Position numbers and translations under genes: made by a program. Positions 49,452 through 58,654 of a DNA stretch of 64,000 nucleotides are shown one piece after another; positions within the stretch are counted from its first letter, which is position 1; every line of letters begins with the position of its first letter. The DNA is from Actinomadura pelletieri DSM 43383 (lineage in GTDB: Bacteria; Actinomycetota; Actinomycetes; Streptosporangiales; Streptosporangiaceae). The notes under the pieces were generated by a model. The model had not been told where the DNA came from and ran no database searches. It worked only from the letters and a program-made list of their open reading frames with translations. Location: contig NZ_RBWU01000006.1 in assembly GCF_003634705.1 (NCBI RefSeq), positions 310,001-374,000 on the forward strand, given 5' to 3'.

Positions 49452-51377
49452 GTGACCGTGACCGCGGACCGGGAGGACTCCCGGCCACAGGTGCACGAGC
49501 GCCTGCGCGGGCTCGTCGGCGCGGACGGGCCGCGGATCCACGTGACCCGGCTCGGACTCGTGGACGCGCTGTCCCGCCCCACGCCCGTCCCCCCGGACGC
49601 CGTTCCGGGGACGGCGTTGGTCCCCGTCCACCTGCACGACGACAAGGCCGTCGTCGGACCGTACGCGACCGTGCTGGACGGCGGACGGTGGACCCGCCCA
49701 TGCCCCAACTGCCTGGCACGGCGGTGGCAGGCCATCCGCTCCACCGACGAACGCGACGTCCTGGAGTACGGTGCCCCGTTGCGGGCCGTCGGCGAGTCCC
49801 CCTTCCTCCACGGGTTCGGGCTCGACCGGGTGGCGCGGGTCGCGTGCGCCCTGGCCGCGGAACGCCCGACCGACTTCGCCGGGCACCCCTACGTCTACGA
49901 GGTCGACCTCGGTTCGGCGCAGACCAGACGCTTCCCGCTGCTCGCCGACTCGGGCTGCCCGCTGTGCGCCGACCGGCCGGCGGACGACCCGGAGCGGACC
50001 GTCGCAGATCTGCGGTCCCGGCCGAAGCGCACCCCGGACTCCTTCCGCCGCAAGGCGCCCGACGCGTACGGCCTGTCGGTGGACGCCTACGTCAACCCCG
50101 TCTGCGGTGCCCTCGGACCGCAGGTGCGGCACCGCTTCGAATGCACCACCACCGCTCCGGCGATCGGACACATGGCCGTGCGCGGTCAGGGCTACATGCA
50201 CGACTCCTTCTGGGGAGGACACGCGTACAACTTCGACGAGAGCGTGCTTCTGGGCGTCCTGGAGGGTCTGGAACGGCATGCGGGCATGCGCCCGCGTTCG
50301 GTGACCACGGCCGTCGTCGACTCCTACGAGAACGTCAGGGACGACGCGGTCGATCCGTTGGAATGCGGGGTCTACGCAGACGGCTTCTACGACGGCAACG
50401 ACTACTTCGTCCGGTACACCCCGCAACTGAAGATCCCGTGGGTGTGGGGACGTTCGCTGCGCGACGACCGGCCCGTCCTGGTACCGGAGATCGTGACGTA
50501 CTACCACGTGCACGATCCGGTGAACAAATACCTGCAGGAGTGCTCGAACGGCTGCGCCACCGGCTCCTGCATGGAGGAGGCGATCCTCTACGGGCTGCTG
50601 GAGTTGATCGAGCGGGACGCCTATGTCCTCAGCTGGTACGGCAGGGCCCGGCTGCCGGAGATCGCCACCGACTCGCTGACCGACACACGATCCCGGATGC
50701 TGGTCGACAGGATCGCCCTGGGCGGCTACGACGTCCGGCTGTTCGACACCCGCATCGAGTTCCCCGTCCCCGTCGTCACGGCGGTCGGGGTACGGCGGGA
50801 CGGCGGCATGGGCACGCTGTGCGTCGGCGCCGGAACGAGCCTGGACCCCGAGGCCGCGGTGAAGTCGGCGCTCGGCGAGATCGCCAACACGATCCCCGGA
50901 TTCGACGTGCACTCGGCCGCCGACGCCGACCGGTTGCGCGCCCTGGCCGCCGACTACTCCCGGGTGGAGACGCTGGCCGACCATCCGAGCCTGTTCGGGC
51001 TGCCGGAGATGGCCCGGCACGTGGACTTCCTGCTCGACGACCCCGACCCGCGGCCGATGGCGGAGGTCTACCGCGACTGGTCCGACCGGCGCCCCTACCA
51101 TCTCGACCTGCTCGACGACCTGCGCTATCTGGCGGGCACGGTGACCGGGGCGGGCTTCGACGTCATCGTCGTCGACCACACCTCGCCCGAGCAGCGCGAC
51201 GCCGGGGTGCGCGGCGCGGGCGTCATCGTCCCCGGCCTGTTGCCCATCGACTTCGGGTGGGGACGGCAACGCGCCCTGCACATGCCCCGGATGCGCACCG
51301 CGTTCCGCCGGGCGGGCCTGCGCACCACCGAACTCGACGACTCCGAGCTGCACCTGGTGCCGCACCCGTTCCCGTGA
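49452..51377 (+). CDS. YcaO-family cyclodehydratase 2 (TOMM D protein)
   Basis: 641 residues from a GTG at 49452, one base after the partner's stop. YcaO domain: ECSNGCATGSCMEEAILYGL, LELIERDAYVLSWYGR, YDVRLFDTRIEFPVPVVTAV, LCVGAGTSLDPEAAVKSALG, DVIVVDHTSPEQRDAGVRGA, ending VPHPFP (PxPxP). An N-terminal CPNCLARRW and CPLCADRPAD pattern mirrors YcaO 1. The two YcaO proteins align throughout, so the cluster has a duplicated cyclodehydratase; the copies could split Cys versus Ser/Thr cyclisation or serve different precursors. Confidence 0.94.
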   Translation: MTVTADREDSRPQVHERLRGLVGADGPRIHVTRLGLVDALSRPTPVPPDAVPGTALVPVHLHDDKAVVGPYATVLDGGRWTRPCPNCLARRWQAIRSTDERDVLEYGAPLRAVGESPFLHGFGLDRVARVACALAAERPTDFAGHPYVYEVDLGSAQTRRFPLLADSGCPLCADRPADDPERTVADLRSRPKRTPDSFRRKAPDAYGLSVDAYVNPVCGALGPQVRHRFECTTTAPAIGHMAVRGQGYMHDSFWGGHAYNFDESVLLGVLEGLERHAGMRPRSVTTAVVDSYENVRDDAVDPLECGVYADGFYDGNDYFVRYTPQLKIPWVWGRSLRDDRPVLVPEIVTYYHVHDPVNKYLQECSNGCATGSCMEEAILYGLLELIERDAYVLSWYGRARLPEIATDSLTDTRSRMLVDRIALGGYDVRLFDTRIEFPVPVVTAVGVRRDGGMGTLCVGAGTSLDPEAAVKSALGEIANTIPGFDVHSAADADRLRALAADYSRVETLADHPSLFGLPEMARHVDFLLDDPDPRPMAEVYRDWSDRRPYHLDLLDDLRYLAGTVTGAGFDVIVVDHTSPEQRDAGVRGAGVIVPGLLPIDFGWGRQRALHMPRMRTAFRRAGLRTTELDDSELHLVPHPFP

Positions 51378-51403
51378 CCACCGGCCAGCGAAATGAGAAT
51401 CCG

Positions 51404-53023
51404 ATGAGCGTCGTGCACGACTATGTCAACGCGATCGTCCGCCGCCGCCGCGAGCCCATGGAACCGATCGGCTTCGAACCCGACTGGGCCGACAAGCCGC
51501 GCCGCCACAAGGTGTACCGGGAGGCGACGCGGTTCCCCCTGCCGGGCCCAGCGGGCGCGCCGAGCGAGCGCACCACGCTGGACGCGGCGCTGCGGCCCGG
51601 TCCGGCAGGCGGGCGCTTCTCGCTCGACACCCTGTCGGAGCTGCTGCGCGACTCCTACGGCCTGCTGGGACGCAGGCTGGGGGTGCAGGCCAACAGCGAC
51701 GAGCAACTGCTGCCCCAGTACCGCAGCGCGGTGTGGTGGCGCGGGACGGCCTCCGGCGGCGGCATGTACCCGGCGGAGATCTACTGGGTGACCGGCTCTC
51801 GCGGGCCGATGCTGCCCGGCGTCTACTACTACTCCGCGCCGCACCACGCGATGCAGCGCCTGCTCGCCGGGGACGTCGTGGACCAGGTCCGCGCGGCCCT
51901 CGGCCCGGACGGCTCCGTCCCGACCGACCAGTTCCTTCTCGTCAGCCTGAAGTTCTGGACGAACGCGTTCAAGTACAACAGCTTCTGCTACCACGTCGTC
52001 ACCATGGACATCGGGACCCTGCTGGGGACCTGGCAGATGACGTCGCGGTCCCAGGGCATCACGCTGCGACCGATCCTGAACTTCGACGAACTCGCGTTGA
52101 ACCGGCTGCTCGGACTGACCTCGCATGCCGAGAGCGTGTTCGCGGTCGTCCCGCTGCCCTGGGACGTCCCGGACGCGACGCCGGAACCCGCGGCGCCGGA
52201 ACCCGTGCCGGTCGCCGAGGTGAACCGTCCGCGGGTGCACCTCCAAGAAGAGGAGCGTTCCCGAAGGGTGATCCGGTTCCCGCAGGTGGAGGAGGTGCAC
52301 GCGGAGATCCTGGCGGCGGACCGGCCACGTCCCACCGCCGCGGATCTGGCCGCCGCGATCCCGGCGCCTCCGGTGCGTCCCGCGGCCGAACGGCTCGCGC
52401 TGCCCGACCCCGAACCGCTGCGGGCGAGTGTGCCCGAGGCGCTCAGGGGAAGGCGCAGCAGCTTCGGCCGGTTCAGCGCGCACCGTCCCCTCACCCGGGC
52501 CGAGTTGAGCGCCCTGCTGGTCGCGGGCACCGCGGGCGGACGGCTGGTCTCCGACGTCAAGGACGAGTCCGGCGGACCGGGGCTCACCCGGTTGGCGGTG
52601 TTCACCAACCATGTGGAGGGCGTCGCCCGCGGCGGCTACGACTACGACCCGACCCGCCACGAACTGGGTGTGGCGTCGCCGGGTGACGCGGCGCTGTTCC
52701 TGCAACGCAACTACTTCCTGCCCAACTACAACCTTGAGCAGGTCGCCGCCGTGCTGGTGGTGCTGGCCCGGCCGGAGGCCGTCATGGAGGTCGCCGGGCC
52801 GCGCGGTTACCGCTTCGTCAACGCCGAGGTCGGCGCGGTCGCGCAGGCGGTCTACACCGCGTCCGCGGCGCTGGGCGTCGGCTGCGGCGCGGCGCTGGGG
52901 TTCGACAACGTCTCCTATGCCGAGCGGCTGGGCATCGAGGGCACCGGCGAATGGCCCCTGCTGATCCTGATGGTCGGCAGGGAACGGCCGGGCGAGCCGA
53001 ACATCGACCATCGGCTGGCCTGA
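51404..53023 (+). CDS. SagB-type azoline dehydrogenase (FMN nitroreductase family)
   Basis: 539 residues from ATG 51404. Two nitroreductase-like halves: the first with WRGTASGGGMYPAEIYWVTG, the second from about 350 with RRSSFGRFSAHRPLTRAELS and VGCGAALGFDNVSYAERLGI. This double-domain SagB layout is the one found in thiopeptide and goadsporin pathways. It oxidises thiazolines and oxazolines to thiazoles and oxazoles with FMN. It is followed 15 bp later by the dehydratase. Confidence 0.92.
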   Translation: MSVVHDYVNAIVRRRREPMEPIGFEPDWADKPRRHKVYREATRFPLPGPAGAPSERTTLDAALRPGPAGGRFSLDTLSELLRDSYGLLGRRLGVQANSDEQLLPQYRSAVWWRGTASGGGMYPAEIYWVTGSRGPMLPGVYYYSAPHHAMQRLLAGDVVDQVRAALGPDGSVPTDQFLLVSLKFWTNAFKYNSFCYHVVTMDIGTLLGTWQMTSRSQGITLRPILNFDELALNRLLGLTSHAESVFAVVPLPWDVPDATPEPAAPEPVPVAEVNRPRVHLQEEERSRRVIRFPQVEEVHAEILAADRPRPTAADLAAAIPAPPVRPAAERLALPDPEPLRASVPEALRGRRSSFGRFSAHRPLTRAELSALLVAGTAGGRLVSDVKDESGGPGLTRLAVFTNHVEGVARGGYDYDPTRHELGVASPGDAALFLQRNYFLPNYNLEQVAAVLVVLARPEAVMEVAGPRGYRFVNAEVGAVAQAVYTASAALGVGCGAALGFDNVSYAERLGIEGTGEWPLLILMVGRERPGEPNIDHRLA

Positions 53024-53038
53024 GGGAGGTCGAGAACT

Positions 53039-55861
53039 GTGGGAGAGGCTTTGCGAACGGTTCCGGATACCGCGTCCGCTGACGCGCTGAGCCAGGCGTT
53101 CCAGCCGGACGACAGGGCGGGTTGGCTGCTGACGCCGCTGTTCATGCTGCGACGGGGCGGACTGCCGATCGACGCCGTGCGGCCGTTGCGCTTCACCGAG
53201 ACGCTCCGCTGGACGGCGGACGTCCTGGAGTTGGAAGAGCGACTGGACCGGCACAAGGGCGGGGCGGCCGACACGCTCGCCGACGCGGTCGGCGGCCTGG
53301 TCGACGAGCGACTGCGGCGGGACCTGCTCGCGCTGCGCCGCGACGTCTTCAACCGGCGGCTGCCACGCGACCTCGCACGGGCCAGGCGGCTCACCGAGGA
53401 GCGCGGCCTGCGGCGCGTCGGCGAATGGCTGGACCTGCGGGTGCGGTACGAGGACGTGCTGGCCGCGGGCGTGCCGATGCTGGACGGTGAGCTGCGGCAG
53501 CGCCGCGAGTACGTCCGCGGGCTCGCCCGGGACCCGCGGCTGCGGCACGGTCTGCTGCTGGCGTCCCCGTCGCTCGACCGCTACCTGTCGGCCTACCTGG
53601 AGGCGCCGCCGGGCCCGCTCGGCAAGCGCGCCCGGCGGATCGAGCGATCCCTGCTGGAGTACGTCTACCGCAGCGCGTGCAAGACGAGTCCGTTCAGCAC
53701 CTTCACCACCGTGGCCTTCGGCGGGTTCGAGCCCGACGGACCCGACGGACCCGACGGAACGGTGGCGGCCGGGGAGTGGACGGGCGCGATGCTGGCCGCC
53801 GACGACATCGGCGGTCCGGGCAGCAGCCATGTCCGGATCAATGTGGCGATGCTGGCCCGGCTGTCCGAGGTCATCATGGAGGACGCGGCGCTGCGCGAGG
53901 ACCTTCCCGTCGAGGCCACCTCCGGTTGGAGTGGCGAACGCGACCGGATCCGTTACGTCCGCCGCACCCACCGGTCCGGCGACACCGAGGCCGCCGTCAC
54001 GTTCGACTCCCTGCGCGAGGACCTGTTCTACCTGTCCCGCGGATCGGTGCTCGACGAGGTGCTGCGCCTGCTCGAGGACCATCCGCGGATCCGGATGGGA
54101 GAGCTGGCCGAACGGCTGCGTGCGGCCGACCCCGAGCGACGCGACCGCGAGGCGATCGAGCTGTACCTGAGCCGGCTGTTGCGGTTGAGCCTGCTGACCG
54201 TGCCGCTGCTCCAGGTCGACATCCACAGCGACGATCCGCTGCGGGGTTTCCGTGACCGCATCGCGCGGATCGACCGCCCCTGGGCGGTCGACCTGGCCGA
54301 GCGGCTGGACCTGGTCGCCGACCATCTCGCCCTGTACGGCGCCGCCGACCTCGACGAGCGACGGCGGCTGGTGGACTCCGTCCGCAGCGAGTTCGTGGAG
54401 GCGCAGCACGAGCTGGGCCTGAACGAGGTCACCACGCCCCGCACGCTGGTCTACGAGGACGTCTCGCACCCCGAGGCGCGCATCACCGCCGACCGCGAGG
54501 GCTGGGAGCGCACGCTGCTGCCGTCCCTGCGGGGGCTGTCCAGGGTCCTGCCGCTGTTCGACATGACGCTTCCGCAACGGCTGAACCTCAAGGGGTTCTT
54601 CCTGGCCCGCTACGGGCGGGGCGGCCGGTGCGAGGACGTGCTGCGGTTCGTCCACGAGTTCCACCGCGACTTCTTCGACCAGTTCATGAAGGCGTCCCAG
54701 CGCCGCCGGGCCTTCGACGCCGACGGCGAGTACGTCCCGCTGGACAACTGGCTGCGGCTGCCGGAGATCACCGCGCTCGACGAGGCGCGCCGCACACTGG
54801 TGGACCGGATGCGCCGCGCGTACGACGCGCTGCCCGCGGACGCCGACGAGCTGGTGCTGGACGACGAGTTCATCGACGCGGTGGCGAAGGAGCTGCCGCC
54901 GTCCCTGGACGGCTTCGACCCGCGCAGCTTCTTCCTCCAGGTCGCCGATGACGGGGGCCGTCCGCTGGGCGTGCTGAACCGCACGTACTCCGGGCTCACG
55001 CTGCTGTTCTCACGGTTCGCGCACTGCTTCGGCGGTGATGAGGGCCTGGCCGGACGGATCCGGCAGATCCTCGCCGACCTCCAACCGGACGGCGCGGTGT
55101 TCGCCGAGCTGACCGGCGGCTACGACACCACGAACCTGAACCTGCACCCCCCGGTCACCCCGTACGAGCTGGTCTGTCCGGGGGAGACCAGCTTCCGTCC
55201 GCAGAACGCCCAGGTCCCCATCGCCGACCTGGTCATCGAGCACGACGAGGAGACCGACCGGGTGCTGCTGCGGTCCCGCACCCTGGACACCGAGGTGATC
55301 CCGGTCTACCTCGGGTTCCTCGTCCCGATGGCGCTTCCGGAGGTGCAGCGGGGGCTGCTGCTGTTCTCGCACACCACCATGGCGTCGCTCGACCTGTGGC
55401 ACGGCGTCGACAAGCCGCTGCTCGGCGCGGCGATCGGCGGCCATCCGCGGGTCCGGTACCGGGACCTGGTGCTGACCCGGCGCACCTGGAAGATGGTGCC
55501 CGACCACCTGCCGGACCGGGCGTCCGCGTCCTCGGACGCGGAGTGGTTCCTGGCCTGGCAGCGCTGGCGCCGCGACAACGATCTGCCCGCCCGCGTCTTC
55601 GCCGCCGTCGACGCCGACGCGCCGGACGGGACGGCGGGCGAACGTCCGGCGAACGCGCCCCGCAAACCGCAGTACGTGGACTTCGACAGTTACTTCTCGC
55701 TCGGCATCCTCGACCAACTCGCCCGGCAGGCCGGCAGCCGGGTGGTCATGCAGGAGATGCTGCCCGACCACGAACAGCTCTGGCTGCGCACCGCGGAGGG
55801 CTCCTTCGTCACCGAGCAGACCATCGAACTCACCCGGGTCGAGAACCGGCCCGGGAAATAG
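53039..55861 (+). CDS. Lantibiotic-type dehydratase, glutamylation subunit (LanB N-terminal domain, TbtB-like)
   Basis: 940 residues from a GTG at 53039 with GGGAGGT upstream. Recognised as the lantibiotic dehydratase N-terminal domain by RVRYEDVLAAGVPMLDGELR-type helix, RIERSLLEYVYRSACKTSPF, STFTTVAFGGF, FDSLREDLFYLSRGSVLDEV, and near the end YLGFLVPMALPEVQRGLLLF. It transfers glutamate from glutamyl-tRNA to Ser/Thr side chains. The eliminating domain is a separate gene just downstream, as in thiopeptide pathways. The length is typical. Confidence 0.92.
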   Translation: MGEALRTVPDTASADALSQAFQPDDRAGWLLTPLFMLRRGGLPIDAVRPLRFTETLRWTADVLELEERLDRHKGGAADTLADAVGGLVDERLRRDLLALRRDVFNRRLPRDLARARRLTEERGLRRVGEWLDLRVRYEDVLAAGVPMLDGELRQRREYVRGLARDPRLRHGLLLASPSLDRYLSAYLEAPPGPLGKRARRIERSLLEYVYRSACKTSPFSTFTTVAFGGFEPDGPDGPDGTVAAGEWTGAMLAADDIGGPGSSHVRINVAMLARLSEVIMEDAALREDLPVEATSGWSGERDRIRYVRRTHRSGDTEAAVTFDSLREDLFYLSRGSVLDEVLRLLEDHPRIRMGELAERLRAADPERRDREAIELYLSRLLRLSLLTVPLLQVDIHSDDPLRGFRDRIARIDRPWAVDLAERLDLVADHLALYGAADLDERRRLVDSVRSEFVEAQHELGLNEVTTPRTLVYEDVSHPEARITADREGWERTLLPSLRGLSRVLPLFDMTLPQRLNLKGFFLARYGRGGRCEDVLRFVHEFHRDFFDQFMKASQRRRAFDADGEYVPLDNWLRLPEITALDEARRTLVDRMRRAYDALPADADELVLDDEFIDAVAKELPPSLDGFDPRSFFLQVADDGGRPLGVLNRTYSGLTLLFSRFAHCFGGDEGLAGRIRQILADLQPDGAVFAELTGGYDTTNLNLHPPVTPYELVCPGETSFRPQNAQVPIADLVIEHDEETDRVLLRSRTLDTEVIPVYLGFLVPMALPEVQRGLLLFSHTTMASLDLWHGVDKPLLGAAIGGHPRVRYRDLVLTRRTWKMVPDHLPDRASASSDAEWFLAWQRWRRDNDLPARVFAAVDADAPDGTAGERPANAPRKPQYVDFDSYFSLGILDQLARQAGSRVVMQEMLPDHEQLWLRTAEGSFVTEQTIELTRVENRPGK

Positions 55862-55886
55862 GCAAGGCGGACCAAGGGAGGTCACG

Positions 55887-57029
55887 ATGGACGCGACGAC
55901 GACGGCCACCGAGCCCGCCGTGGCGGAGGGGCAATGGGAGGCCATCCACATCTTCTATGCCAGCGATCCGAAGCCGCTGCTCGGTGAGTGTGTCGCTCCG
56001 CTGGTGGAAGACCTGCGCGAGCGCGGGCTGCTGGCCCGCTACTTCTTCATCAACTACTGGCTGGAGGGGCCGCATGTGCGGCTTCGGCTCAAGCCGATCA
56101 CCGAGGAGGCCGCGCCCGAGGTCCGCCGGATCGCCGAGGAGGCGATCGACGCCTTCCTCGCCCGGCGACCCGCCCTGTACGAGGTGGACGAGGACTTCCT
56201 CACCGGCTTCTACGACGACATGTTCCGGCTGGAGTACAGCGAGGAGGAGCGGGTCGCCCGGTACGGCACCGAAGGCCGGATGCCGCTGCGGCCCAACAAC
56301 ACCCGCCACTACATCGAGTACGAGCCGGAGTACGACAAGTACGGCGGCCCGCACGGCGTCGAGCTGGCCGAATGGCATTTCGAGCACTCCAGCGACCTGG
56401 TTCTGCGGCTCATCGACCGGGCGAACCTGCATCTGCGGCCGTCCACGCTCGGCATCGCCACCCAGCTCATGACGATCATGTCGATCTCGTTTCTGGCCGA
56501 CCGGACCCGGGTCGCCGACTTCATGGTGCGGTACCACCATTTCTGGCACGACTGGTTCAAGCTGAGCACGGGGCAGCGGGACACCGCGTACCAGGAGAAC
56601 TACGCCGAGGTGGCGGAGGACCTCCGGCGCCGCTTCGACGAGATCTTCACCGCGATCACCGAGAACCGGCCCGACCGGCTCACCGGCTTCAGCCAGAGTT
56701 GGGCCGAGCACTGCGCGCTGCTCCGGGAACGGGTCGTCGACCACGCCGAACGCGGACTGCTGGTCTTCCCCCGCGCGGACGGCGGTCGCGCGTGGCCCGC
56801 CGCCGGCGCCGACGTCCGGCGGGAACCCGTCACCGACCCGGCGGTGGCGCTGCGCATCCTGCTCACCCCCTACATGCACATGACCAACAACCGGTTGGGC
56901 GCCAACGTCGTCGACGAGTCGTACCTGTCGTACCTACTGCTGCGCTCGCTCAGGGAGGACGAGCCGTCTTCGGGGGACGAGCCGTCCTCGGAGGAGGCCT
57001 CCATGAACGCGACGGCGGACCGCCGGTGA
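55887..57029 (+). CDS. Thiopeptide-type bacteriocin biosynthesis protein (LanB C-terminal/SpaB_C elimination domain)
   Basis: 380 residues, ATG 55887 with AAGGGAGGT. The domain starts WEAIHIFYASDPKPLLGECV, then ARYFFINYWLEGPHVRLRLK (the Arg pair used by glutamate-elimination domains), and ends LLTPYMHMTNNRLGANVVDE (His and Asn-Arg of the same site). These retained residues favour an elimination role (TbtC-like) over a [4+2] cyclase (TbtD-like), which normally has lost them; that inference is by eye. About 25 residues at the C-terminus (EDEPSSGDEPSSEE) are acidic. The stop overlaps the next gene (GTGA). Confidence 0.88.
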   Translation: MDATTTATEPAVAEGQWEAIHIFYASDPKPLLGECVAPLVEDLRERGLLARYFFINYWLEGPHVRLRLKPITEEAAPEVRRIAEEAIDAFLARRPALYEVDEDFLTGFYDDMFRLEYSEEERVARYGTEGRMPLRPNNTRHYIEYEPEYDKYGGPHGVELAEWHFEHSSDLVLRLIDRANLHLRPSTLGIATQLMTIMSISFLADRTRVADFMVRYHHFWHDWFKLSTGQRDTAYQENYAEVAEDLRRRFDEIFTAITENRPDRLTGFSQSWAEHCALLRERVVDHAERGLLVFPRADGGRAWPAAGADVRREPVTDPAVALRILLTPYMHMTNNRLGANVVDESYLSYLLLRSLREDEPSSGDEPSSEEASMNATADRR

Positions 57030-58189
57030 GCAGTGCCGGGGAGGCGCTGGCGGCGGCCCGCCCGCGGCTCCGCGACGACATCGTGCTCGGCCCGGCGGTG
57101 CGCAGCGGACCGGCCCTGGTGCACAACGTGAAGGACCCGGTCGTCGGCCGGTACTACCAGATCGGCCCGCGCGAGTACTTCGTCATGAGCCGCCTGGACG
57201 GCAGCACCTCGCTGGAGGAGATCGGCGTCGAGTACGCGACGGAGTTCCGCCGGCGGCTCGGCGAGGAACAGTGGCGGCAGATCCTGTCCACCCTGGCGGC
57301 CCGCCGCCTCCTCACCGGCACCGAGGCCCCGGCCGCCGGGGCCGCCGACGGCGCGCCCACCGTCCCGGGGCCCCCGGCACCCGCGCCGGACAAGCGCACG
57401 CTGCTGAACGCGCGGGTGGCGCTGCTGGACCCCCAACGGTTCTTCGACCGGATCCTGCCGTACCTGCGTCCGCTGTTCTCCGCGCCCTTCATGGTGCCCG
57501 CGCTGCTGGCGGTCGCCGGGCTCATGGTGATGGTCGTCGTGGAGGCCGGCACGCTCGCCGGTGAGGCGAAGCGGCTGTGGGAGGCCCCGGCGGCGGGGGT
57601 GACGGTCGCGCTGGTCCTGTGGCTCAGCGTCGCCGTGCACGAGGTGGCCCACGGCCTGACGGCCACGCACTTCGGCGGGGGCTCGTCCGAGATCGGCGTC
57701 TTGTGGCGCTTCCCGGTGCTGGCGCCCTACTGCCGGGTCAGCGACGTCCTGCTGTTCCGGCGCCGGTGGCACCGGGTGTGCACGGCGTTCGCCGGGGTGT
57801 TCGCGAGCCTGCTCGTGCTGCTTCCGGTGGTGCCGCTGTACTTCCTGGCGCCGGAGGACGGCGTCCTGCGCCATGCCGCCGCCACCCTGCTGCTGTTCGG
57901 GACGCTCTCGGCGGTCGCCAACTTCATCCCGTTCCTCCAGCTCGACGGCTACTTCATGCTCAACCACGCGCTCGGCATGCAGAACCTCAGGCTGGAGAGC
58001 TACCGGTTCCTGAAACTGTGGGTCGGCCATGTGCGGCGCCGCGACGGCGCCGCCGCCCTGGGCCGGTATCCACGGCGGACGAAGATCGCCTACACCCTCT
58101 ACGGGGTGGGTTCGATCATCTTCGGGGCCGTGCTGGCCTGCTGGTTCGCGATCTGGCTGCTGACCCTGGCGTGGGGCCTGCTCGACTGA
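57026..58189 (+). CDS. PqqD-like/RRE domain fused to M50 membrane metalloprotease
   Basis: 387 residues from a GTG at 57026, overlapping the previous stop by four bases. Residues ~25-95 read like a PqqD/RRE fold (YYQIGPREYFVMSRLDGSTS, LEEIGVEYATEFRRRLGEEQ). After a Pro/Ala linker comes an integral membrane M50 peptidase: zinc motif SVAVHEVAHGLTATHFGGGS (His205), a membrane region, then NFIPFLQLDGYFML with the conserved LDG Asp. A leader-binding domain on an intramembrane protease suggests it cleaves the precursor leader at the membrane, close to the exporter. Confidence 0.88.
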   Translation: MSSAGEALAAARPRLRDDIVLGPAVRSGPALVHNVKDPVVGRYYQIGPREYFVMSRLDGSTSLEEIGVEYATEFRRRLGEEQWRQILSTLAARRLLTGTEAPAAGAADGAPTVPGPPAPAPDKRTLLNARVALLDPQRFFDRILPYLRPLFSAPFMVPALLAVAGLMVMVVVEAGTLAGEAKRLWEAPAAGVTVALVLWLSVAVHEVAHGLTATHFGGGSSEIGVLWRFPVLAPYCRVSDVLLFRRRWHRVCTAFAGVFASLLVLLPVVPLYFLAPEDGVLRHAAATLLLFGTLSAVANFIPFLQLDGYFMLNHALGMQNLRLESYRFLKLWVGHVRRRDGAAALGRYPRRTKIAYTLYGVGSIIFGAVLACWFAIWLLTLAWGLLD

Positions 58190-58192
58190 GGG

Positions 58193-58549
58193 TCAGCGGG
58201 GGCGGCCACCGACGATGACGGCGACATTGATCACGGCGACCACGATCCAGACCAGCAGGACGGCGGGCAGCCCGTCGGAGCCCATCGTCCCGCCGATCGC
58301 CCCGGTCGTCAGGAAGCCGCCGAGCATGGAGAAGAACACCGGCTCCGGGGAGGTCCCCCGGCGTTCGGGTCGGGTGGCCGCGCGCTCGGCCAGCCGGGCC
58401 TCGACCCGAGCGTCCACCCGGGACTCGATCGTGGCGTCGAGCCGGTCGAGGAACGACTCGACGAGTTCGGGTTCGAAGTCGTGTCCGAGTTCCCGCCGCG
58501 CGGCCAGGGCGGCCCGCAGCTCCTTCCCGACCTCATCGTGAGCCGTCAT
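58193..58549 (-). CDS. Small membrane protein with charged N-terminal helix
   Basis: 118 residues. A charged helical N-terminus (FLDRLDATIESRVDARVEAR) is followed by two hydrophobic stretches (FFSMLGGFLTTGAIGG and LLVWIVVAVINVAVIVGG). It converges on the protease gene (4 bp between stops). No known family; common small actinobacterial membrane protein type. It is probably not part of the peptide cluster. Confidence 0.7.
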   Translation of the reverse strand: MTAHDEVGKELRAALAARRELGHDFEPELVESFLDRLDATIESRVDARVEARLAERAATRPERRGTSPEPVFFSMLGGFLTTGAIGGTMGSDGLPAVLLVWIVVAVINVAVIVGGRPR

Positions 58550-58654
58550 ATCAAAGCTGTATCCCGACTTCCGGAAACTGTCCAGAAGTGATCGAGAAAC
58601 AGTCGTCCCGATATGACGTTCGAGGGGAGGGAAAGTGAAATTCGCGCCGACCGG

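Noticed and set aside
51125..54664. Minus-strand open frame of 1179 codons
   Set aside because: Antisense to the SagB-type dehydrogenase and LanB genes; no domain is readable in it.
42146..58189. Classical macrocyclic thiopeptide cluster
   Set aside because: No second SpaB_C-type cyclase gene and no Ser1-type core; kept as an alternative, not the main call.
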